Shown piece after piece: positions 34,105-44,820 of a DNA stretch of 49,161 nt. The stretch comes from Zygnema cylindricum (taxonomy: Eukaryota > Streptophyta > Zygnematophyceae > Zygnematales > Zygnemataceae): contig JBBHKE010003418.1 of assembly GCA_037447655.1 (NCBI GenBank), forward strand, positions 64,001-113,161. Direction: 5' to 3'. A model generated the notes under the pieces. It was given only the letters and a program-made list of their open reading frames with translations, did not search any database and was not told the origin of the DNA. Within the stretch, counting starts at the first letter, position 1, and every line of letters begins with the position of its first letter. A program made the translations under genes and the position numbers.

Positions 34105-34430
34105 ATCTTCTTGCTTAAATCTTTGCTATGTCGTAAGTTTAACAAAATATTTTTGTTTAATTTCTAGCGGTTTGCCGAAAAAAGTATGCATTAGTTATGC
34201 TTTGCTATGTCGTAAGTGAAGCAACATAATTTTGTTTGATTTCATTTAATATGTCATCTTGCTTTTTACTGTTGAAGGTATATATCGTTTTTCTTTGTTG
34301 TGCCGTAGGTCGAACAAGAGAATCCTGTTTGTATTTTCTTGGTTGTCTTCTTGCTTGTATACCGTCGAAGGTAAACATAGTTATGCTTTGCAATATCGGC
34401 AGTTGAACAAGAGAATCTTCGCATGGTAGT
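34105..34430. repeat. degenerate tandem repeat, about 92-base period
   Basis: Three to four imperfect units carry TTTGCTATGTCGTAAGT, then an AACAAGAGAATC- or AACATAATTTTG-like segment, then TCTTCTTGCTT and CCGTCGAAGG or CTGTTGAAGG. Units start near 34115, 34198, 34288 and 34382. It lies between the two CipC-like genes. Confidence 0.6.
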
Positions 34431-34631
34431 TTTTGTTCACACTAATGTTAAGCGGATTTGGAGGACAACTTTGGCTTCCAGAGTATGCGTCAGTATTGAA
34501 GGAAGCAGAACCCTAATCCACAGCTTTTGCAGTGAAGGCTTTTCTCTGGAGGCCAAGTAACTTATTTCATAAACACTCATGAGCACATATACAAGATAAT
34601 CAAAATTACAGGATTATCACTATCAAGACGG

Positions 34632-34830
34632 TACACCGTCCACCGCTTTTAGAGCTGGTGAATTATAAACGCTAATTTTTTTCTGAAGTTAACAACACTA
34701 AATTATGTTTTGCAACGTGGCTCGTTATGGACTTCGAATTAATAGTACTTTTCGTTTTTGTTTCTAACTTTGGGTCAAAAAGTAACTCACAAGAATTAGA
34801 GTTACAAACTCCAAGGCGATGGGCGGTGTA
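34632..34830. mobile_element. MITE, about 200-base subfamily
   Basis: Ends TACACCGTCCACCGC and GGCGATGGGCGGTGTA are imperfect inverted repeats with TA at the edges. Sub-terminal GTTAACAACACTAA-like and AATTAGAGTTA words match the other 200-base copies. Inserted 421 bases upstream of the second CipC-like ATG. Confidence 0.65.
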
Positions 34831-35030
34831 CTTTTTTCAAAACTGGAGCTTTACAAAGAATGGAAGTACATAAAATAAACAAAAAGTACATAGAAGCGCA
34901 CGAAAAGGTACAAATAAGCCGTACCCAACAACCTCTTAAATGTTAAACATTAACACACACGGTGGCGCTATTTTGACTTTCCTTGCCTCCATTCTACAGT
35001 CCTACAGCCGGCGGCGAACCTCGGGCTACC

Positions 35031-35040
35031 TTTATATATA
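35031..35040 (+). promoter_or_regulatory. probable TATA box of CipC-like copy 2
   Basis: TTTATATATA in an otherwise GC-richer patch, 211 bases upstream of the ATG at 35251. Placement fits a short 5' UTR. Inference from sequence only. Confidence 0.4.
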
Positions 35041-35250
35041 TTTTCGGCAAGTAGCTTACAGTGCTAATCTTCTCCTTTTCTTAATTAGCTCGTACGAGTG
35101 CAAGCTCAAGGGTTCAGCGCAATGCCAGTATACCTTGTGTCGCTATTTCTGTCAATGTTTTTTTCGCCACTCGACAATTAAAAGTGCTTCACGGTATAAA
35201 ATCAATCGTTTTCGTGGTTGCAAGAACGCTAAACGTCTTAGATTTACAGC

Positions 35251-36401
35251 ATGGAGACTGACATTTTGGTAGCAAGAGATCGTTACGAGCAGCTTTATTT
35301 TGACAGTCCAGTCGCTGGAGGTCCATTGCATTCTTTTCAGAATAAGGACATACCAGTGGCTGCTGGCTATGCTGTCTCTATTGTAAGCGCTAAAACGTAT
35401 TTGCTCTTTTTAATATGATTTGCGACCGTGCAAGATTAAGGGAAATTGGCTTAAAAATTGGTTATAAATGAAATAAGGCTGGTCATGAAAGGCATAGGGA
35501 TTACATATAAACATGGGATTATAACTGTCTTGCTTTGCAATCGGGGTGGTGATGGAAAATTGTTCTGTTGATCTTCTTGCTTTTACTTTGTTTTGAATAT
35601 TCTAAAACTGATAATTCAAATTAAATATGGTTTTTGTTTCAATTTGATGGGCTGTCATTGTTCTTGTTGCTGAAGTCTTGTTACTTCAGCGAACTTGAGA
35701 ACATTTTTCACTGGCTTCGTTACTTGACTGTTAATTTATAAGCAGGAATACAAAAACCATAAAGGAGCTGATTGTGACCAGAAACATTTGTCAAAGGAGG
35801 TGGACGAGGACTTGTTGACCAGCCATGCATGCAAGGAGGTCGACAAGTTGGTGGAAAAGAGGGGGGTGCACTCCATTGACAGGTATATGGAGATGTTGAC
35901 ATACATGTTTTGAAACCTGGAAAGGTTACGCCAGCTATTCTAGTTAAAATATTTTTTAAAAAAGAAGACAAAAAAAAGACATTGTGTGCAGGAAGTATAC
36001 TATCCAGGCTGTACTGTCTACACATACATGATTCTTTCTGAACTTTTAGGTCTTGTAGTAAGATTGGACGTCACAAAGTGTTTTTTAACCAGTCTCTAGA
36101 TGTTCTTATGCTGTCATATATCTTACTCAATGCAGTGTCAAAAAGGATATAATAAGACTCTATTAAGAAGGCACGATAGTAAACTATTTGATTACATGGG
36201 AACAGAATATAAAGGGCAAAAAGGATGAGACGGGAATGCGGTTTTGTGCATTGCAGGGATGCGGTTGTTGAAATGACGATCAAGCAGGCTAAATATCTTT
36301 TAAATTTGCAGCCCATACTTCTTCATCCACATGCCGAGGAGAACGAACGAACGGTGGCCCATTATCCATTGGATACATATGATCCAGGATCTGCTGTATG
36401 A
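35251..36401 (+). CDS. CipC/DUF3759-like protein, copy 2 (short form)
   Basis: Exons 35251-35382, 35746-35882 and 36257-36401 (phases 0 and 2; donors GTAAGC and GTATAT, acceptors ending GCAG), giving 137 residues and a TGA stop. It aligns with copy 1 at ARDRYEQLYFDSP, AAGYAVSI (just before intron 1, as in copy 1), CKEVDKLVEKRGVHSIDR (just before intron 2, as in copy 1) and IKQAKYLL. It lacks the acidic extension and ends in a short His/Glu/Pro-rich tail. Residue spacing between the DR at intron 2 and the KQA-x2-LL block is identical in both copies. A tandem duplication is therefore clear even though overall identity is low. It has an insertion (about 12 residues, PLHSFQNKD region) before AAGYAVS compared with copy 1. 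Confidence 0.75.
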
Positions 36402-37363
36402 TTTCGGCATTGAGTCCTAATGATAAGTTAATTAGATTGCGACAAGTATGTAAATAGTCTTTGTAACCCTTGACAGTACAAGTGTAAAGAACGTTAGGTT
36501 TGGCGCACAGGAGTTGAGGTTAACATGCCTCGTCTTTGACATGATAAACTTCGGGACAGTGGCTTGGTTAAGGACAGCCTGGTAGAATAAGCCATGATCG
36601 ACTGGGAAAAACAAAATCTGTACATATGTATTTTCACTTTTGGAAACGAGAGTATTTGTAATCTATTCAAGCATAGTAATCTGTAGATGCTTATTGTGAT
36701 GAATGGTGTGCTTCGAATTGGCCTTCCAACATGACATGTTTGCATACCTGTTTGCGTACCTCTCAAGTCCTGTTATCAGCGGTTAAGCATAAAGGTTGTA
36801 CATTGCCACTTTTGTTGACTGAAAGAGGAAAATGATCAATTTTCATACTAACTGCCACTGTGTAATTCGATAATACACACTACAAAAGGGTCGTTAGAAA
36901 TAGTTACATGTTCGCAGACGTATTTCTGTACACATCCACAATTATGCACAATAATATCGCAAGTCTCCTGCATAATTACATTATTTTGAACAAGTTTATG
37001 TTTCCAAGTTTTTTTATTTAATTTTTGCTTTTAATTCACCTAATTCTTATACTTGTAACGCAATTAGATCCTTTTATGTACTGAAATATCTCGTCCAAAA
37101 TCTTAAACTTACAGACAACCAAGAAACTTGCAAAGAAAGCCGCACCGAATTAGAGGTCGTTAGTACCATCGACTGACGAAGGTGTGTCACAATAGGAGAA
37201 GCGAGACAGCAAGAATCTGTACTGAGCTGGCATACTTGATGGCCAAAAGACCACGCAAATTCATAAAAAAATAACTTTTCTTAAGGCATAGCCATACATA
37301 ATTAAACTGAGAGTATAAAAAATAATACCTGTACAAAAGCAACTGCAATAGAATTTGAGAAGC
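36402..37363. other. convergent spacer between CipC-like copy 2 and the GT92 gene
   Basis: TTTGTAACCC at 36459-36468 could be the poly(A) signal of the upstream gene. No ORF with a motif. Both flanking genes end here. Confidence 0.4.
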
Positions 37364-40300
37364 TCACTTTGGAATTGGTATTGGACTATCTCTAAGCAAT
37401 ATTGTGTATTCTGCTTGACTCATATCTCTGGTCCACCAATCAACATGTTGGTCATCCCGTATTACGGTTGCACACGCACGTTTACTAAAGTTATTTTTCA
37501 AATGCAAATATTTATATGTATGGTGGTGTATCTCATCAAAATTTAAATGAAGGCCTCCTTCGTCGGACAATGCGACTTCATGAATGTGAACAGTCTCCAC
37601 CTGCCCATTCACAAATGTTAAAAGGACGTTAGTGGTTTGCATGAGAGAACTAGACTGGTTTGTTGTAACGCCGACGAATCAGCTTTCAGGAATTTGCTTT
37701 CTCAGCTATCACCACGCCAAATGACATTTCTTCTAAACCATTTGATTAAAAGCCGCGTTTTTGTTCCTCGATTTCTTTTGTTGACGATTTAGAAACCTAA
37801 AAAAGCAAAACCTCTTGAGCAGTGATATTGCATGTAGAAAATCACTACTCTGAAAAAACTATCATCCATCTCCAACAATCATTGACCATTTGAAAAACCT
37901 GTTTACTCATCATCAACTATGCAAAGCAATTGTGGCCCAGGATTGCAAATTGTACTTTCCAACAATCCTCTAAGGATTTGAAAAGCCTTCATGCTTACCA
38001 TCTACCATGCAAAGATATTATCACTCACCCGTCGAGGATTGCAAATGTACTTCCGTTCACCCGCATGGTTAATACATGTTTTGGGATCATCCCCGGGTTG
38101 TGCCCCATGGCAAACTATTAGTGGCCAATGAAACACCATCCTCTCAATGACAAAGGGGAGACGACTTCCCGAAAAGGCCCATCGTTCACCACCGAAAACG
38201 GGTGGACCAGGTCGACACATATCGACGGACCAGACAAGTTTCCCGTGAGTCAACCATGGCTTATCATCATACTTTGTAAGAAGGCTCGCAAGAGAATGGG
38301 GTTGAGGCACATAGAGGTAGTCGTCCCAATCGATATATAATACCCACTTAGAGGTAAAACGGGAACGATAAATGCAGTCGTGCATCGCCAGATTCTGGAA
38401 AACCCCGTTGTGGGTGTAAGTGAGAACAAGTTTCATTGGATAAACTAAACCTAGAAACCTAAAAAACAAAGCTAAATGGCAATCTAGTAAGTATATAAAT
38501 AGTAGGAAGATGTCCAACATAGGAACTTCTCAGCACTAAGTGTCGTAAAACACCAAAACCAAAAAAAATGCAATCCTTTCACACTACACTGACAGAAAAT
38601 CCTTTCGAGCCTCCAACCCTTGTCAGGAAAAACACTCCTGGCCACTTGGAAAATGTAGGTGAAAAATGGATAAGTACTCACATAGCCTTCTTTGGGCATC
38701 TCAAACCTCTTCACCTCCCGAAAAGGAACCACTTCCACTATGCCTGACTTGAGGAAACCCTCCATTGCAAGGGCCAGAGGCTCGTCAAAAGCTCCAGCAT
38801 CATAGAGGACAAAATGGTCGGCTCCTACATGTCGATGGTACTCGATGTTTTCTAACATTGTTCTAGGCTCCACTTGATCTCTCAAACTTGGAGCACAAAC
38901 TGTCACATAATGTTGAAGATACTTGTCGGACGGAGGATCAAGAAGGTGCTCTTTGTTTCGTTTCTCTCTGAAGTTAGACGAATAGCTCATTATCAAGATA
39001 TCCTGGACAATTTGCTGTTAGTTGATTGGATGGAAGATCCCCTTTTGATGGGAGATCATCGAGGTTGTGTTTGGTTCAAAAGCAAGTAAATCACAGGCGA
39101 ATCAATATAACGCTGTGAATTGCTATTAGCGTTAAGAAACATCAGTGTGACTGTTTCAGTGTTCACAATTCTAATAAAAGTCCGAATGACATGGACCACT
39201 GTGAACCACGGGAAAGTATTAGCGATAAGATAAATAACAATCAGTATTGTTATCGCTATTTTTTTTTGTCTTCAAGGGGCAAAAAAAAACCGGGACGAAA
39301 TTAGTGTTATTAATGCTAGTAGCAATTCACTGTGTACCATTTGATAGTAAGTCTCATCCAGTTTTGCAAGGAAGTAAGTTACAAGTGAACTAACACTTCC
39401 ATTGGATAGGCTGTATTGTCCCCGATTCAAAAAGAAGTGCATTGGAACTGAATCAACTCTACAGGGTTACCACCGAACACACCAAATATTTGGTGAATTT
39501 TATCGACATCTCTGGTTTGTCAACATTCAAATTTTGATTAGCCACGATAGTCAATTAAGAGATGAAACAGAAAACCGGGCTATACATTTCAAAGCTTGGA
39601 ATTTATTTTTTTCAAAGAAAAGGGTGGGGACAATGAGAATTAGAAAAGAAAAACTGCTTTCCCTGGCTTCAGGTCATTTACCTGTACAAAACGATGTCCT
39701 CCCCGTCAATAGTAGCGAAAGCTACTCCTCCCGTAGTCCCTGTGGCATTATTCAACCAGCACTGCAAAAATCACCAAAATAAAACATACCATTTATATTA
39801 AAAAAACGGCAAAACGCAAAATCTACAACATGTAGGAAATAGACAGTTTAAAACGATATCGGTAAGTACCATTCGTGACACTACGCATCAACTAGGCCCA
39901 TTTTATGAACTGATTTTGTTTGATACAAAAAATGAGTCATTATTATTATTATTATTATTTCGGAAAATATACAATTTTGAATGGTTTATAAGTAATGCTA
40001 ACATAATTACCAATAAAGATAACACTACACGATAACGCTACACTAATAGCCAGATATGGTGGGATAGTGACGTTTCTTGATTAGGAAAAACCACTGTGGA
40101 AACAGTTTTTAAATTCAGAAAAACAAGAAATGTAAAGAAAAATAAACGCCGTCACCAACACTCATTTTGGTGGACAATACAGCAAAATTATGGCGCCATC
40201 AGCTATAATTGGCAATGAACGACATATACTGCTGAATGGACAACGAAACTAAAAGACTAAACATTTTACACCACGCCATAAAAGTAGTGAATTTTAGTGT

Positions 40301-41340
40301 AAAAGCGGATTAAGTGTCAATGATACTAATATAAGACTGGATGGCGTTGTGCATTTACGGCCAATCCTTTATTTGGTGTTATTAACACTGTTTTATGACT
40401 TTGGGCAAAGAAAAAAACCCCGAGATCAAATTAGTGTTATTTCACTTTAATAACGTCGAGAGGTGTATTAATGTCATAAGAACATTGGGTTTTTAATAAA
40501 ACAGGAAGTCTAAATAAGTTCCAGAGATTTCAGTCATACTACAGTCAGCCAAACATGGCTGAATACAAAACATAAAAAATATGTAATAACATATAATAAT
40601 AAATAATATACGTTCCACAACAAATAATACCTGAAAGATTATAGTGTCATAAGTAAAATCCTTGTCCTCCTCTGAATAAAGAGCTCGCACTACACCCTCA
40701 ATAGTGGAATTGTCGTTACCTTCCCACCAGCATCTCTTTCGGCTCCTGTTTTCACCAAATCCAAAATCATCTTTATTATTATAAATGGGAATGCTGGAGT
40801 CCCTCCAGAACAACTTTAAATAAATAAAGTTTTCAAAACTGAGCAAAACAAGCTATAAGGATTGCAAGAAAGCTTCACCGACACGCTTTAAAAAATTGGT
40901 AAATTAAGGGTTAAGCCTACAATGCAAAACAACAGCAAAATAACCATCATCCAAACCTAAGAAGAGTGACATTTTTAATTTGCAAGCATTTCAATGAAAT
41001 TATGATACTAGGATTTTATTTTCGAATCTGTTGTCAGTTGACCAATTTGGGAGATCAGGTGGCTCCTTTCCCCACCGTTTTTTAGTATGTGAATTTAGAA
41101 CAGAAGCGGGATGGATATCATACAATATACATGTATATAGACATATATACATATAGTACATGACATATATACATATTATACATATATATATTATCATTAT
41201 ATATATATATGTATATATATAAATCCATATAATATGATGTTTTCTCTCCCTCTCTCTCCCTCTTTCTGTTCCAAAAGCTTGGATAACAGTGAAGGTTGGT
41301 GATTATATAGAGAGAGAGAAAATATATTATACATGAGAAT

Positions 41341-41439
<99 letters not shown>

Positions 41440-43410
41440 CTCCCTCTTTGTGTTCAAACTTGGTTTGGTAGACAGACAAGGTTGGCGATTTTGAGGATGC
41501 TTAAACATAAAACATTGACCAGACAACTCAGTGATTGCCTGCAGGTAACCATCCATAGTTCAAAAAATGCTATATGGTCCAATGTAGGTCATAGGTACAA
41601 TAAAACTGAAAATCGTAAAACACTTGAAAAAATTGTCCTACCCTAGCTGACAAATTTAACTTTGTTTCAACGTTTTAAAGAAGAAATGCCGTTTTATTTA
41701 GATGGTCGTAACAAGTAGAACTAAATTTCGTTCAAAATGAATAATAACCCCTCATCCAAATGAAGAAAATGCAAATGCTTCCTACTCCCCATGATTACTA
41801 AGAAGTATTTGTGTCCCAAGTAATTAAGGAGCGTCTTTCGATACAATAAAATTTACCAAACAATTAAAGCCCATTTTTTCCATTGAAGGCTTTGCCATTC
41901 AAGATAATTTTTAAGTATTGTGTGTTCGAATCAATTCCACATATTTTTCAGGGTGTTTCGCAATTTAAAACTTCAAAATCCCTACATGCCAATAGCCTCA
42001 AAAACTCTTAAAAAAAAAGACGGTTTTAGGAAAAACAGTAAAAGAAAAAACAGTAGGAATAAGAAAAACAATAGAAATAAGAAAAACAATAGGAATAGGA
42101 AAAACAGTCATAGGAGCTCAACCACGGAAACTCACCAAGCTGCTGATTGGGCGAGGGCTCGAGCTCCAAACCCCACAACCGCAAAAACATTTGCTTTCAT
42201 TCTGTATGCACTGAAGTGGGCAAAACCATATGGACCTCTCCCTGCGACCTACACGTAAAACCGGCTTTGGGACCTGGAGTTACATTCCACATCAAAATTC
42301 TTTAAATTGAAGCGGAAATCTGGGTCCTTTTTTTTGCTTTGAAGGTAGGAAATACTTTATGACAAAATCGAAGTCAGCTAAGGTCCAATTGTTTGGACAT
42401 GATGATGGGACATTGAAAAGTTGACCAATTTTCAAAAGTAAACAGAGATCACCTACACAACTTTGACCATGAGGATAACCACACAATAGCTTCTAAACTA
42501 GATCTGGAAGAAATACACTGCCTTTCACCTTTTTCATAATGAATAACTAAATGATCATTAATGAGCTTTCATTTTTGGTACCATATAATTATCGAAACGT
42601 GGAAGATTACAGAATCTCCCAGCACTTCTCCTGATCCTCTCACCGACTTGCAAAAAAAAGGTAGGGCACTAGAGGCCACACCTGTAATTCATGAGATTTC
42701 TGCAATGGCAGTACCCTCAGTTTTTCCAAACGCTTCAAATAATGTTGATATCCGTGCCATTCGTCGTCCACAAAGACGGCCTCATTATTTACATCCACAA
42801 CTGTGAAATTATCTGTTCTCATCCAATCCATATCCACATTTTACAAAGCCACCTGTCAGCCTCTGGAAATGGCTTCCTACAACTGTCTCTCGAAGATAGT
42901 CTCTTGAAGATCGTCTAAGGTACACTTTGAATCTCTAACAGAGTTAAGTGTGTTTATTCGCCTTTCAAACTTGTGTTTTTCCATGCACAACTTGTCGGGT
43001 TTCCCTTCAAAAGTGATCAACGAAAGGGAAAGGGTCTTACGTTCCAATCGGTTCATTGAAATAAAAAGTTGGATAACTAGGCAGTTAGATAAACGTGTTT
43101 GAGGGGCAAAAATTTGTAATTCTAATACTGACGCAAGGTGTAAAGGCTCTACTATCTCAAATGTGAAGCCTGACAAGAGACTGTTTCGATGTGCAATTTA
43201 CTGTGTTAGAGGTTTACCTTGATTGCATGCTGAAAGCGACTGTGATAGTCCAAACGGCCGATGAAGTGACACATGAATTTTGATATCAAAAACGAGATAC
43301 GAGACCCCGAGAAAGACGAGCAGAAGAAAGGGTCCCACTAAATAAGGGAAACAGTTCCCAAGAATTGTACGCACACGGGACGGTTGATGACGTCGGCTGC
43401 TCAAAATCAA
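37364..43410 (-). CDS. GT92-family glycosyltransferase, type II membrane protein
   Basis: Seven exons, high to low: 43218-43410, 42682-42800, 40631-40813, 39682-39761, 38682-38967, 38029-38394, 37364-37600 (phases 1, 0, 0, 2, 0, 0), about 487 residues. Exon 1 has a basic N-terminus and one anchor (YLVGPFLLLVFLGVSYLVF, residues about 23-41), as in Golgi transferases. Exon 4 reads CWLNNATGTTGGVAFATIDG. Exon 5 has YVTVCAPSLRDQVEPRTMLE, YHRHVGADHFVLYDAG and VPFREVKRFEMP. Exon 6 has HDCIYRSRFTSKWVLYIDWD with the acidic metal-binding block DWDDYLYVP, and ends NPRR. Exon 7 gives VETVHIHEV. The pattern is that of plant GT92/DUF23 enzymes such as galactan synthases; donor and acceptor sugars cannot be told. 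The exon 6 acceptor (TTTTCCAG at 38395) was chosen on phase and family spacing. Introns carry two MITEs and an (AT)n tract. Confidence 0.85.
39108..39336. mobile_element. MITE, 229 bases, in GT92 intron 4
   Basis: Ends TAACGCTGTGAATTGCTATT and GCTAGTAGCAATTCACTGTGTA are inverted repeats of the window-wide family (TA at both edges). The sub-terminal segment GGGACGAAATTAGTGTTATT matches the copy at 40267-40467. Confidence 0.75.
39936..39961. repeat. (ATT)n microsatellite
   Basis: A run of about eight ATT units in GT92 intron 3. Confidence 0.9.
40267..40467. mobile_element. MITE, about 200-base subfamily, in GT92 intron 3
   Basis: Ends TACACCACGCCATAAAAGTA and TTAATAACGTCGAGAGGTGTA are imperfect inverted repeats with TA edges. 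Its 3' sub-terminal CCGAGATCAAATTAGTGTTA resembles the copy at 39108-39336. Confidence 0.6.
41348..41436. repeat. (AT)n microsatellite in GT92 intron 2
   Basis: About 90 bases of uninterrupted TA dinucleotide. The preceding 250 bases (41120-41345) are also TATATA-rich with a CT-rich patch. Confidence 0.95.
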
Positions 43411-44621
43411 ACCTACTTCTTTGGTTATTACCTAGCCTCATCAGTCTAGTTCTGAATGCCATATGGTTAAATCTGAAGTGAATGACACTATTTTTTCTAA
43501 AAACAAGACCAAATTAGAAAAAAAACTGTCCTATTGCAAGCCTGAAAATTTCTTAAAGCAATTGAAAGTGATGGTTGAAGGTTTCTGTTGATCCTTCTGA
43601 TTAGCACACAGAGGCGAAAAAGAAGCATCCATCCGCTCTTGAATTTACTTTTCTAAAGTAGATTTGCATCAAAAAAGGAAAAGGAAGTTGCCAGGCACCT
43701 TTGGTAGGGATTTCGTAAAGATCGTTCTGAGCCTAAAAGGTTCATTGTGGAGGTATCTGGAATGGCCAAAGATATGCGCCGAGGGCCCTCCGAATGGAAC
43801 GCCATGAGCTTGCATCCAATAAAACCCGTCTGCTTTATATAAAGACAAACTAGGCGAGGCCCTTCATAAACTTACCAATTACTCCCTCTGCAACAAAGAA
43901 GACAGGGAACAGCTGTTATAATCTGAACTACTAGCAGTGTCCAAAATAACATCTTTAGATAAACAGTGAACAAACAGAAAGGTGTGGGAGAAAAGCTGCT
44001 GCATACAAATGCAGCTTTATGAACAGATAACCATGACAGTGTACAGAGATTTGTCCTTAATAATTGTATTATTACCATTAACACAGCCAATGTCAAGAAG
44101 GACAAAACGGATGGGACTGTCTCAGGTGTCATGATTCACATGTGGAGAATGTTATCAGAACAGTGAAATAGAAAACGAAAAATTGGAGAGTATGAAGTCT
44201 AAAAGTGTTCATTTAGTAAGCACTCATTTTCAATTGTACATTGACCCGTGCTCCTGTTTCCCAATTTGATACCAAGAATGAGCCTGAAAAAATGAGGCGA
44301 TACAAATTCCAACATTCATCGATATAAGATGTAGGACAGCAAAAACTCCGGACAATTGGTCAGGATAGACCACTTCCCACAATATTTATTTTCTCAACTA
44401 AAAACCAAAGCACTTATTGAGAAAATGCCTGTGCGGTGAACTGACATCTATTTCACGCTGACAAACTGACCTTGTAAACTTTACCGACTTAAAGCATTGG
44501 AATTGGGGTACATTCTCCAAGCTGATTATCTCATAATGATTGTAGCAAACTGTAAAGCATAGATGCTGTGCTCCAACGATGAACGGTTGAGCTTAACATT
44601 ACATATTGAACTTCAATTGTG
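43411..44621. other. 5' flank of GT92 gene, no second gene seen
   Basis: An 86-codon Leu/Val/Cys-rich open frame on the minus strand (43872-44132) has no motif and no splice link into the GT92 frame. I see nothing else. Confidence 0.45.
43834..43843 (-). promoter_or_regulatory. possible TATA box for the GT92 gene
   Basis: TTTATATAAA, a palindromic TATA element 424 bases upstream of the GT92 ATG. It would imply a long 5' UTR or an untranslated first exon. Weak, sequence-only inference. Confidence 0.25.
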
Positions 44622-44820
44622 TATACTGCCCATCATTATTAGAGTTAATACCACTAATTCGGTCACACCTCTTTGTGGCCGAAAATCATAAAATAATGTT
44701 AACAACAACTAGTTAAGGGAATGGCGTACAATCTGCCAGGAACTTGCACTACATAAGTATATATTTTAATTCCGCATCAACACTAGTAAATCCCTAACGC
44801 TAACAACGATAGGCGTTATA
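44622..44820. mobile_element. MITE, 199 bases
   Basis: Ends TATACTGCCCATCATTATTA and TAACAACGATAGGCGTTATA are imperfect inverted repeats continuing into GAGTTA/TAACGC. TA at both edges. Same size class as 34632-34830. Confidence 0.65.

Noticed and set aside
41197-41556. Ile/Tyr-repeat ORF on the minus strand
   Set aside because: Translation of the (AT)n microsatellite.
42877-43176. Possible extra GT92 exon (minus-strand ORF between exons 1 and 2)
   Set aside because: Exon 1 (phase 1 donor) joins exon 2 (phase 1 acceptor) directly in frame, and this ORF shows no clean pair of splice sites or GT92 motif.
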